Assembly: GCA_027025615.1 (NCBI GenBank)
Contig: JALVQM010000342.1
Span: 1 to 12,061 of the forward strand
Direction of reading: 5' to 3'
Length of the DNA: 12,061 nt
Source: Desulfobacteraceae bacterium
Lineage (GTDB): Bacteria; Desulfobacterota; Desulfobacteria; Desulfobacterales; Desulfosarcinaceae
The notes under the pieces were generated by a model. The model was given only the letters and a program-made list of their open reading frames with translations, had not been told where the DNA came from and did not search any database. This document shows, one piece after another, positions 1 to 6,471 of this stretch (within the stretch, counting starts at the first letter, position 1; every line of letters begins with the position of its first letter). The translations under genes were made by a program, and so were the position numbers.

Positions 1-657
1 ATAAATAACTATGGCGTCGTTTGATTGCTCGAAAAGTTGACGGAACCGCCGTTCGCTTTTTTTGAGTGCGTCATGAGATCGTTTGCGGTCAATGGCAATG
101 GCAATCTGATGGGAAACAGCCGCAAGTACTTGCAGATCTTGGTCGTTATACATTTTTTCGTCTGAATAGCTTTGAACAGCCATAACGCCAATGATCGCAT
201 CTTTAACAACCAGAGGCACTCCCATCCAAACCATGGGTACCGGCCCCCAGACACCGTTGTTGGCGGCCCGTTCTTCCAGTTGTTGTTTACGGAGCAGGAT
301 TGGTTTACGGCGCATGACCACCAGGCCGGTCAGGGAATTGTTTACATCGAAATCTGTTATGGTTGAAAAATTGTCATCGGTAACATCCACATGGTAAGGG
401 AAAAAAAGAGTCTTTTGTTCAATATCGACAATGGCTATGAAAAAATTTGTTACGTCGAGCACATTGCCCAGGGCCTTGTGGATAAAGCGGTATAGCTCCT
501 CTATATCGGCAGTGGTGTTGACTGCCCAGGAAATATCAAAAAGGGTTTGATTTATTTTCTGGGAGTGCTGCAGGCTGGGAGTTTTCAAAGTTGTTGTGCG
601 GCCGTTTGCCAGAGACTTTTTCGAAAAAGCAGAAATACTATTGGACTTCTCATCCAT
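1..657 (-). CDS. GAF-PAS sensor protein, N-terminal part (runs off left edge)
   Basis: The first 219 codons of a cytoplasmic signalling protein whose C-terminus lies beyond the left edge. After a polar stretch of about 35 residues, residues about 36-192 look like a GAF domain: a helix around FDISWAVNTTADIEELY, the strand TNFFIAIVDIEQKTLFFPY, the core MGVPLVVKDAIIGVMAVQSY and a closing helix LQVLAAVSHQIAIAIDRKR. Residues about 198-219 (KKSERRFRQLFEQSNDAIVI) are a typical PAS-domain opening. Such proteins usually end in a histidine kinase, GGDEF/EAL or sigma-54-activator output; which one cannot be told here. The ATG at 657-655 is forced by an in-frame TAA at 663-661. A purine-rich AAGGCGG lies six bases upstream of it. 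No membrane segment lies in this frame, so the seen part should be cytosolic. Domain calls are firm, the output is unknown. Confidence 0.85.
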   Translation of the reverse strand, partial: MDEKSNSISAFSKKSLANGRTTTLKTPSLQHSQKINQTLFDISWAVNTTADIEELYRFIHKALGNVLDVTNFFIAIVDIEQKTLFFPYHVDVTDDNFSTITDFDVNNSLTGLVVMRRKPILLRKQQLEERAANNGVWGPVPMVWMGVPLVVKDAIIGVMAVQSYSDEKMYNDQDLQVLAAVSHQIAIAIDRKRSHDALKKSERRFRQLFEQSNDAIVIY

Positions 658-786
658 TGGTTACCGCCTTGGATTGCAATAACCATTGCATATAACAGGA
701 CAATGGTGATGATTGTGCATAAAATCCCAGTTTGGGTTGATTTGCCTTCCGATGTAATAAGGGCAGGTTCAAACTCCACCAACTAC

Positions 787-815
787 ATTATAAAACCTTG
801 TCACTATACTCCAGT
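787..815 (-). promoter_or_regulatory. Candidate promoter for the GAF-PAS gene
   Basis: On the minus strand a perfect TATAAT (792-787) sits 17 bases after a poor -35 hexamer ACTGGA (815-810). Transcription would begin near 780, giving a leader of about 120 bases before the ATG at 657. The -10 match is exact but the -35 is weak, so this is only a candidate. The 241 bases between this gene and the transglycosylase gene hold no other convincing signal. Confidence 0.3.
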
Positions 816-898
816 TTTTAATACAAGGGATCGAGATCTATGATCTTTGCTGTCCGGCTGAGTTTAATTTGCGCCAAAATCGTACAGTCAGGCGGCCC

Positions 899-1516
899 TC
901 AAGAATTCTTTTTTTTAAATAGATAGAAATATTTCATTACTTTTTCCACGAACACCTCTGTTTCCCTGATGGGAGGAATGCCTTGATGACGGTCGACAAT
1001 GCTTGGACCGGCATTATAAGCAGCCAGAGCCAGGGGGATTCTGCCCTGATAGCGGTTAATCAGCAGCTTAAGATAACGGGTGCCGCCCATTATGTTCTGG
1101 CGCGGATCAAATGGATTGTCTACCTGGAAAGAAGCCAGGTTTTCAGGCATCAATTGCATCAAACCCAGAGCTCCTTTTTTGGATACCGCCTGGGGGTTGA
1201 ATTCTGATTCCACCTTGATCAGGGCCTTGATAAGGCTGGCGGCAATGCCATGTTTACGGGCAGCTTCGCGAATCAGGTCTTCCAGTGGGCCCACGATGAC
1301 AGCGTTTGACGCTTTTTTAGGCTTTTCCTTTATATAAAGTTTATAATCAGAAGATGTTGGCGTATTTGTGAAGTGCAGCACTCCCTGGCTGTCTATATAA
1401 AGGTAAATGTCAGCCCGGGCAGAATTGACGGTACCTGTTGCCAAAACTGCCCAAAGCACCATCCAGATAGAAATTCTCATGGCTGATTGTGAAAACGATA
1501 TCAAGGGTCGCGCCAT
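899..1516 (-). CDS. Secreted SLT-family lytic transglycosylase with DUF4124 domain
   Basis: Predicted to cleave the MurNAc-GlcNAc bond of peptidoglycan with formation of a 1,6-anhydro end, acting in the periplasm. The 205-residue product has a hydrophobic segment (about 14-31) ending in the signal-peptidase-like site SARA|D at residue 35, then a DUF4124-like domain (36-65, IYLYIDSQGVLHFTNTP) often seen before SLT domains. The catalytic domain spans about 78-200 with the expected motifs: catalytic Glu103 in KVESEFNP, GLMQLMP at 118-124 and AAYNAGP at 165-171. An alternative start at Met13 (ATG 1480-1478) would give a more typical 23-residue signal peptide; neither ATG has a good Shine-Dalgarno sequence. 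It lies 125 bases downstream of the OsmC-like gene on the same strand. Family assignment is firm; the cellular role (turnover or assembly of an envelope machine) is not shown. Confidence 0.93.
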   Translation of the reverse strand: MARPLISFSQSAMRISIWMVLWAVLATGTVNSARADIYLYIDSQGVLHFTNTPTSSDYKLYIKEKPKKASNAVIVGPLEDLIREAARKHGIAASLIKALIKVESEFNPQAVSKKGALGLMQLMPENLASFQVDNPFDPRQNIMGGTRYLKLLINRYQGRIPLALAAYNAGPSIVDRHQGIPPIRETEVFVEKVMKYFYLFKKKNS

Positions 1517-1641
1517 ATCAAGGGTTTTACAAAGTAGTGCTTATTTTAATCACCAACACCATGGGTTTTGCCTATCACTATCGGTCATGTACAGTGCATC
1601 TTAAGGAAAATCCTCTGGTTATGCAAGACTCATCTGGTTTG

Positions 1642-2049
1642 CTAGTCCGTAAGGATCTGATAGGATGTGGTGATTTTGGCAACCCCCCTGACCGTGGCGG
1701 CAACAGAGCAGTATTTTTGCTCGGACAGCTCTATTGCCTGTGCCACTGCTTTTTCCGTCAAACCCTCACCTTTCAGGCGGTATTCCAGGTGGATGGTGCG
1801 ATACGGCCACGGTGGCTGGTCATCCCGTTGGCCATCGGCAATTATTTCCAGATGTTGGAGTTGGAGCCGTTTTTTGGTCAGGATTTCTACAACGTCATAG
1901 GCAGTACAGGCTGCAAGTCCCACCAGCAGCATCTCCGATGGACTGACTCCCCGGGGAGGATCGTCTCCGGAAAGGACCACTGAATGGTGCCTGGAATCGG
2001 TTCCCACGAATGTTTTATCCTCCAGCCAACTGACACTTATTTGGGGCAT
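1642..2049 (-). CDS. OsmC family protein, YhfA-like
   Basis: A 135-residue protein matching the OsmC/Ohr fold, closest in layout to the YhfA-type branch, which is also about 134 residues long. The two family cysteines are present: Cys48 in GLAACTAYDVVEIL at the start of the central helix, and Cys114 in QKYCSVAATV. In Ohr and OsmC these form the thiol peroxidase pair that reduces organic hydroperoxides; in YhfA-type members the substrate is not well established, so peroxide reduction is only inferred. No signal peptide, so cytosolic. The start is well supported: GGGAGGAGC (2062-2054) lies four bases before the ATG. It is transcribed away from the permease gene, with 342 bases between them. No terminator was seen before the transglycosylase gene, so readthrough into it is possible. 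Confidence 0.9.
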   Translation of the reverse strand: MPQISVSWLEDKTFVGTDSRHHSVVLSGDDPPRGVSPSEMLLVGLAACTAYDVVEILTKKRLQLQHLEIIADGQRDDQPPWPYRTIHLEYRLKGEGLTEKAVAQAIELSEQKYCSVAATVRGVAKITTSYQILTD

Positions 2050-2391
2050 TTTAGCTCCTCCCTGATCGAAGATTTCTCATATTGTCAGAAATTTGAGTTG
2101 AACTTTGCTTTAAAGGGCTACCTTCCAACCTTGGGAATCCCGGGTATCTACACGCTTGATTTGAGGCCCGGATTGATTGTGATTGATAACCGGAATTCCA
2201 AATAATACGAACATCTTGTTGGGTTTTGTTATTACAACACAACATGTAGTGGAAACGCCTTGACACCGGGCAATATTCTCACTATAGACCAGGGCCAACC
2301 CGGCAATGAAGATCAGGAAATCAGCAAATCCGGATAATCGTCTGCCATTGACGTTTCCATTCATTGTTTAGCAGATTGCAAAGGAGGATGC
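2050..2391. other. Divergent intergenic region between osmC-like gene and permease
   Basis: This 342-base spacer holds the promoters of two divergent genes. The plus-strand promoter is clear (separate entry); for the minus strand only weak candidates exist, such as TATGAG at about 2085 with a poor -35. The permease leader of about 97 bases contains a long-range pairing option, CAATGAA (2304-2310) with TTCATTG (2360-2366), but nothing resembling a known riboswitch. The right end carries the strong SD AAGGAGG (2381-2387). A minus-strand 84-codon reading frame here has no SD and no recognisable domain, and I do not count it as a gene. Confidence 0.6.
2260..2288 (+). promoter_or_regulatory. Sigma-70 type promoter for the nucleobase permease
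   Basis: A perfect -35 hexamer TTGACA (2260-2265) and a near-consensus -10 TATAGA (2283-2288) are separated by exactly 17 bases. Transcription would start near 2295, about 97 bases before the permease ATG. This is the best-formed promoter in the window. Confidence 0.65.
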
Positions 2392-3636
2392 ATGTCCAAT
2401 TCTGACACCGACTCCAGTTACCGTTTCAGAATCCAGGATAGTATTATCGGGGCCCAGATGCTGTTCGTTGCTTTTGGAGCCCTGGTGTTGGTTCCGTTGT
2501 TAACCGGTTTGGATCCCAATGTAGCCCTGTTTGGTGCCGGTGCCGGCACTCTGATTTTCCAGTTTATCACCAAGCGCATGGTACCGATTTTTCTGGCGTC
2601 TTCCTTTGCCTTCATTGCCCCTATAATTTACGGTGTTAAAACCTGGGGAGTTGCCGAAACTCTCTGCGGCCTTGTGGCGGCAGGGTTTTTATACGTGGTT
2701 CTGAGTTTACTTATCAAGTGGAAAGGGAAATCAGTTCTCCACAAGCTTTTGCCTGCAGTGGTCGTTGGTCCGGTCATAATGGTTATTGGACTGATCTTGG
2801 CCCCGGTTGCCGTGCACATGGCCCTGGGCAAAACAGGCGATGGAGCAGCAGTCCTGGTGGCCCAATCCAAGGCCTTGCCGGTATCTATGATAACTCTGGC
2901 GGCCACCGTTGCGATAACAATGCTGGGTCGCGGTATGATCAGGTTGATTCCAATTCTATGTGGGATAATCATTGGATATATTATCTCGTTGGCAATGGGC
3001 CTGGTGGATTTTACCCCTGTCCAAAAAGCCGCCTGGTTTGCAATCCCTGATTTCGTTTTTCCCAAATGGAACTTTGAGGCAGTTTTATATATCGTTCCGG
3101 TTGCCATTGCACCGGCCATTGAACATTTTGGCGATATTCTAGCGATTAGCAATGTTGTGGGCAAGGATTTTTTGAAAAATCCAGGAATCCACCGCACTTT
3201 AATGGGTGACGGTATAGCCACTTCTTTTGCAGCTTTTTTTGGTGCGCCTCCCAATACGACCTATTCCGAAGTAACCGGGGCTGTAACACTTACCAAGGTT
3301 TACAATCCCGGTATCATGACCTGGGCGGCCATTTTTGCCATAGCCCTGGCTTTTGTTGCCAAAGTGGGGGCTATTTTGCAGACAATACCGGTGCCTGTAA
3401 TGGGTGGTATTATGCTTTTGCTGTTCGGCGCTATAACTGTTGTCGGACTCAATACGCTGGTAAGGGCGGGGGAAGACCTGACCCAACCACGCAACCTGAC
3501 CATCGTGGCCCTGATTTTGGTTTTTGGCATTGGCGGGATGGCTTTTCCCCTGGGCAAATTCACCCTGGGAGGAATCGGACTTGCAGGTATTACCGGGGTG
3601 GTGCTGAATTTGGTTCTGCCGCCTGCAAAAAAATGA
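2392..3636 (+). CDS. uraA: NCS2 family nucleobase permease, UraA/uracil-xanthine type
   Basis: A 414-residue inner-membrane carrier, predicted to import a nucleobase with protons. It aligns by eye with E. coli UraA over most of its length and has the usual run of hydrophobic segments. Landmarks: PIFLASSFAFIAP (65-77), matching the substrate-binding SSFAF loop of UraA; IEHFGD (243-248), with Glu244 at the place of UraA Glu241; PPNTTYSEVTG (286-296), with Tyr291 and Glu293 at the places of UraA Tyr288 and Glu290; and IPVPVMGG further on. UraA His245 is replaced by Asp248, the residue type found there in UapA-like purine carriers, so uracil specificity is likely but not certain. Start: AAGGAGG (2381-2387) four bases before the ATG. 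No purine or pyrimidine catabolic genes lie next to it, so salvage is the simplest role. Confidence 0.93.
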   Translation: MSNSDTDSSYRFRIQDSIIGAQMLFVAFGALVLVPLLTGLDPNVALFGAGAGTLIFQFITKRMVPIFLASSFAFIAPIIYGVKTWGVAETLCGLVAAGFLYVVLSLLIKWKGKSVLHKLLPAVVVGPVIMVIGLILAPVAVHMALGKTGDGAAVLVAQSKALPVSMITLAATVAITMLGRGMIRLIPILCGIIIGYIISLAMGLVDFTPVQKAAWFAIPDFVFPKWNFEAVLYIVPVAIAPAIEHFGDILAISNVVGKDFLKNPGIHRTLMGDGIATSFAAFFGAPPNTTYSEVTGAVTLTKVYNPGIMTWAAIFAIALAFVAKVGAILQTIPVPVMGGIMLLLFGAITVVGLNTLVRAGEDLTQPRNLTIVALILVFGIGGMAFPLGKFTLGGIGLAGITGVVLNLVLPPAKK

Positions 3637-3658
3637 TACGGCCGGCGCTTAGCCGGTC
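3627..3658 (-). terminator. Weak terminator-like hairpin at the uraA/SIMPL convergence
   Basis: A five-bp GC stem, CCGGC (3642-3646) with GCCGG (3652-3656), lies between the two convergent stop codons; the SIMPL stop codon falls in its loop. On the minus strand it is followed, after about eight bases, by seven T residues (3633-3627) that overlap the end of the permease gene. There is no T-run on the plus strand. The stem is short and the gap to the T-run is long, so termination would be inefficient; it more plausibly serves the minus-strand transcript. Confidence 0.3.
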
Positions 3659-4368
3659 AATTCATAAGTTATAGTAGTAACAACCCTGACTTTTTTGATC
3701 CAGGTTGTGTTCCTGTCGCGGTTGGTTATGCTGAAAAGACCCTGATTGGCTCGTCTTATACGACCCAGGTGGCTTTGGGTGTGCCGGGCGAATTTTTCAG
3801 CCACCTTACTTGCATTAGCGATGGCTTCCTGGATCATTTCCGGTTTGATGGCGTTAAGATCTGTATATACAAACTCGGCCCGGTTTTCATATTGGTCACC
3901 ACCAAATACTATTCCGGCTTTGCCCAGTTCGACTAATTTTTTCATGGTTTCCAAAACAAGATTGACCTTTTTTGAAAAAACGGTAACCGAGTTACGGGCG
4001 TAGTAACGAAATTTGAGTTTGGAAGTGTCTCCGTAGCCTTGTGCCTGTTTGTCGACTATGGTTGGAGCGGAAACGGTAATTTCTTCATCATTGAAACCGT
4101 TGGCCTTCAGAAAAGCAGTTACCTGGAGCAGGTCTTTTCCCATGCCACTGTAAAGGCCGCTTAGCTTATTAGAGGTACGCACAATGGTCATCGGCCAAAT
4201 TGCCCGGTTGGCTTTTACTTCACGTTCGGCCAGTCCCTTTACCGTTACAGTGCGTACCGGAATGCGAATTTTGCTTAAGCCGTCAGCCAGCAGGTAGCTT
4301 GCCACAGTCAAGCCGATGCATATAAAAGCCCCCAGAATCACCGCACTTGCCGGAGATGAATTTTTCAT
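3649..4368 (-). CDS. Membrane-anchored SIMPL/DUF541 domain protein
   Basis: A 239-residue protein of the SIMPL (DUF541, YggE/BP26-like) family. An N-terminal hydrophobic segment (about 8-29, AVILGAFICIGLTVASYLLA) is followed by the typical SIMPL opening RTVTVKGLAEREVKANRAIWPM (about 39-60), the central region with FLKANGFNDEEITVSAPTIVD, and the late-domain part LVELGKAGIVFGGDQYE with a helix IQEAIANASKVAEKFA. The hydrophobic segment lacks a clear cleavage site, so the protein is probably anchored with its domain in the periplasm. SIMPL proteins form oligomers and have been linked to oxidative stress resistance in some bacteria, but no biochemical activity is established. Start: AAAGGAG (4381-4375) six bases before the ATG. 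It lies 37 bases downstream of the desulforedoxin-like gene and is probably co-transcribed with it. Confidence 0.9.
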   Translation of the reverse strand: MKNSSPASAVILGAFICIGLTVASYLLADGLSKIRIPVRTVTVKGLAEREVKANRAIWPMTIVRTSNKLSGLYSGMGKDLLQVTAFLKANGFNDEEITVSAPTIVDKQAQGYGDTSKLKFRYYARNSVTVFSKKVNLVLETMKKLVELGKAGIVFGGDQYENRAEFVYTDLNAIKPEMIQEAIANASKVAEKFARHTQSHLGRIRRANQGLFSITNRDRNTTWIKKVRVVTTITYELTG

Positions 4369-4405
4369 CTTTTACTCCTTTAGGGTATTGCCTGACAACA
4401 TTCCG

Positions 4406-4594
4406 TTATCCCTTACGGCCATCGTCACAGGGTTCAATTGATTCTTCAAGACGGCTGTGTTCGGCCGTGGAACTGGTGGTGCAATAGTCCATAGGAACCG
4501 TCTTTTTCATGGGTTGCTGGCAACACGTGGGGGTATTGCCATTTTCATTGTCGATTTGTTTGCCGCATTCAGTGCATTGGTATGTTGGAGCCAT
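4406..4594 (-). CDS. Desulforedoxin-like CxxC...CC metal-binding miniprotein
   Basis: A 62-residue cytosolic protein. The N-terminal part (YQCTECGKQ...TPTCCQQPMKK) has four cysteines, Cys7, Cys10, Cys24 and Cys25, in the CxxC...CC arrangement followed by a PM pair, which resembles desulforedoxin and the N-terminal domain of desulfoferrodoxin. Those domains hold a single iron in an FeS4 site. The gap between the cysteine pairs is 13 residues here against about 15 in desulforedoxin, so the metal could be iron or zinc. The tail (32-62) contains two more cysteines (38 and 56) and many acidic residues and has no domain I recognise. Start: AAAAGGAG (4610-4603) eight bases before the ATG. It leads a two-gene unit with the SIMPL gene. 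A simple zinc-ribbon role cannot be excluded. Confidence 0.8.
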   Translation of the reverse strand: MAPTYQCTECGKQIDNENGNTPTCCQQPMKKTVPMDYCTTSSTAEHSRLEESIEPCDDGRKG

Positions 4595-5109
4595 TATGTT
4601 TTCTCCTTTTGTAAATTATCAGCCGACTAGGTGTCTAATACCATAATAGTTGCTATTTGTGGTCCATTAATTGTTAAACGGCTGGCCCGTGGCTGCCGGT
4701 ATCTAAAATATGGGCCTTTTGCCAGCAATTGCAACCTTTGATCCGTACATATTTGACCAGGCAAACAATTTATTAAACAAAACAACAATAACAGTTCAGT
4801 GCCCTGGATGTTAACCGGAGCAGCTTACAGCCATATAACCCATGTTTTACAGGACCGCTTTTGTTCGCTAAAAGCCAGGCTTTTTCATTTGCCGGATTTA
4901 TTGTATTATGCCCTTGGTATTATTTTCCGGTTGGCGGCCTGGGAAAGTTTGACGGAAGTTATATTGCCATAACCTTAAAACAGAATTCGGGCTCAGCATT
5001 GTGTGGATCAGCCTTTTGCCTGTCTCTGTTTTTGACGTTTCCTGTTAATGAGTTGTATGGCCCGGTACAACAGTTTTTCAACAGCCTGCTGAATTTAAAA
5101 GGAGAGAAA
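4595..5109. other. 515-base divergent intergenic region, mostly unexplained
   Basis: It separates the minus-strand miniprotein gene from the plus-strand thioesterase gene and must carry both promoters, yet no strong one is visible. Two TTGACG hexamers (4949-4954 and about 5032-5037) lack good -10 partners at standard spacing. A perfect inverted repeat AAAAGCC-A-GGCTTTT (4870-4884) could fold into a small hairpin followed by T residues. The reading frame of the thioesterase stays open back to a TTG at 4861, but the strong SD just before 5110 argues that this stretch is not translated. The region is AT-richer than the genes around it. Confidence 0.5.
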
Positions 5110-5598
5110 ATGTCAACGTCGATTGCTATCCAGGATCAATATAGGGATCATTCCAGCCATTGTTACGGTTGCGGGAGGCTAAATTCTCATGGCCTGCAGA
5201 TAAAGAGCTATTGGGAAGGGGAGCATACTGTTTGCCGCTTTCAACCCCAAAGTTTTCATACGGCGGTGCCGGGTTATGTTTACGGTGGATTGATTGCTTC
5301 GGTGATAGATTGCCATGCCACCGGAACTGCGGCTGCGGCAGCTTACAAAGCCCAGGGCCGCTCCATGGATACAGATCCTGAGCTGCGTTATGTGACGGCT
5401 TCCCTGCATGTCGAATATCTAAGGCCTACCCCCATCGATGTCCCTATGGAAGTTCGCGGTCAGGTTACCGAGCTCAAAGGGCGTAAAGCCGTGGTTGAAG
5501 TTACGGTGACGTCTAAGGGCAGAATATGCGCCAGGGGAACCGTGGTAACTGTGCAGGCTCCCGAAGATTGGTTAAAGGACAGGGCAGAATCCACCTAA
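5110..5598 (+). CDS. PaaI-like hotdog-fold acyl-CoA thioesterase
   Basis: A 162-residue cytosolic protein of the hotdog 4HBT/PaaI-type thioesterase group, expected to hydrolyse an acyl- or aryl-CoA to free acid and CoA. Visible marks: HCYGCGRLNSHGL (17-29), the CxxC-type opening common in this subgroup; the hotdog helix YGGLIASVIDCHATG (58-72) with Asp67 as the likely catalytic acid; and the strand HVEYLRPTPIDVPMEV (100-115), typical of the second half of the fold. I chose the ATG at 5110 because AAAAGGAG (5097-5104) sits five bases before it and the family begins there. The in-frame extension back to 4861 would add 83 poorly conserved-looking residues. Its TAA stop interlocks with the stop of the convergent dppC. 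Substrate unknown; the CoA ligase at the right end of the window is a possible functional partner only by theme. Confidence 0.88.
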   Translation: MSTSIAIQDQYRDHSSHCYGCGRLNSHGLQIKSYWEGEHTVCRFQPQSFHTAVPGYVYGGLIASVIDCHATGTAAAAAYKAQGRSMDTDPELRYVTASLHVEYLRPTPIDVPMEVRGQVTELKGRKAVVEVTVTSKGRICARGTVVTVQAPEDWLKDRAEST

Positions 5599-6470
5599 TT
5601 GCGCTGGATTTTGGGATTGAGTTCTTCCCGCAGCCAATCGGCAAAAAGATTTATGCCTACTACAAGAAAAATCAAGGCCGCTCCTGGAAAGACGATCATC
5701 CACCACATACCGGCATAGATATAGTTTTTGCCAATGGCGATCATCATGCCCAGGGATGGCTCGGTAAGGGGTACACCTACACCCAGAAAGCTTAAAGTGG
5801 CTTCCAGCATGATCACCACCGCCAGGTCTATGGCAACCACCACCAGGATAGGTGCCACCGAATTGGGTAAGATATGCTGGAACAGGATTCGCAGATCACC
5901 TGCACCACCTGCCTTGGCCGCCATTACATAAGCTTCTTCTTTTACTTCCAAGACACTTCCACGCATGGTGCGGGCGTAGCGAACCCAGTCTGCTATACAG
6001 ATAGCGGCAATGACTGTGGTCAACCCACTTTCTTTGAAGACACCCAAAAGTAAAATGGCCAAAAGGGTTGTTGAAAAGGAAAAGACCGTGTCAGCCATTC
6101 GCATGGTTATAGCGTCCAGCCAGCGGCCGTAGTAACCTGCCAGCAGGCCTAGCAGGACACCAACAATAGAAGAAATGGTTACCACTGAAAAACCCACCAC
6201 GAGAGAAGTCCGGCAACCATAAATAATCGTACTGAAGATACCCCGGCCCTGGTCGTCTGTCCCGAGTATGAATGGTGCCCGGCCGCCCTCAATCCAGACC
6301 GGCGGCAGGAGAAAATCGTTCAAAGACAGTTCTTCGAGATTATAGGGATTCTGGGGACAGATGACCGGCGCCAGCAGGGCTGCCAGGATAAAAACGATTA
6401 TTATGGCGGCTCCGGCCATTGCCGATGGATCGTTGAGGAAGCTGTCAAGTCTGCGTGATCTGACCTTCAT
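5595..6470 (-). CDS. dppC: Dipeptide/oligopeptide-type ABC transporter permease, DppC/OppC family
   Basis: A 291-residue inner-membrane subunit, one of two channel-forming proteins of the importer. The N-terminal helix (about 18-37) is followed by a periplasmic stretch with the DppC hallmark LGTDDQGRG (69-77), then five further hydrophobic segments. The cytoplasmic EAA loop that docks the ATPase is clear at 179-203 (EAYVMAAKAGGAGDLRILFQ onwards to HILPN). Its ATG follows the TGA of dppB after a single base, so translation is probably coupled. It is the last gene of the operon: its TAG stop (5597-5595) shares bases with the thioesterase stop on the other strand, and no terminator is visible. 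The transported compound cannot be read from this subunit; dipeptides, longer peptides, glutathione or nickel complexes are all used by the family. Confidence 0.93.
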   Translation of the reverse strand: MKVRSRRLDSFLNDPSAMAGAAIIIVFILAALLAPVICPQNPYNLEELSLNDFLLPPVWIEGGRAPFILGTDDQGRGIFSTIIYGCRTSLVVGFSVVTISSIVGVLLGLLAGYYGRWLDAITMRMADTVFSFSTTLLAILLLGVFKESGLTTVIAAICIADWVRYARTMRGSVLEVKEEAYVMAAKAGGAGDLRILFQHILPNSVAPILVVVAIDLAVVIMLEATLSFLGVGVPLTEPSLGMMIAIGKNYIYAGMWWMIVFPGAALIFLVVGINLFADWLREELNPKIQRN

Positions 6471-6471
6471 G

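Noticed and set aside
835..847. Short palindrome AGATC-TAT-GATCT as terminator or operator downstream of the transglycosylase gene
   Set aside because: Five-base AT-rich arms with a three-base loop and no T-run; easily explained by chance.
2110..2364. Minus-strand 84-codon reading frame in the spacer upstream of the OsmC-like gene
   Set aside because: No SD, no recognisable domain, overlaps the clear promoter of the divergent permease, and the composition looks non-coding.
2628..3254. Long 208-codon antisense frame inside the permease gene
   Set aside because: A shadow frame produced by the codon bias of the permease gene; no domain and no ribosome site.
4861..5109. N-terminal extension of the thioesterase from a TTG start
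   Set aside because: The ATG at 5110 has a strong SD at the right distance and matches the start of the family; the extension has no SD and no domain.
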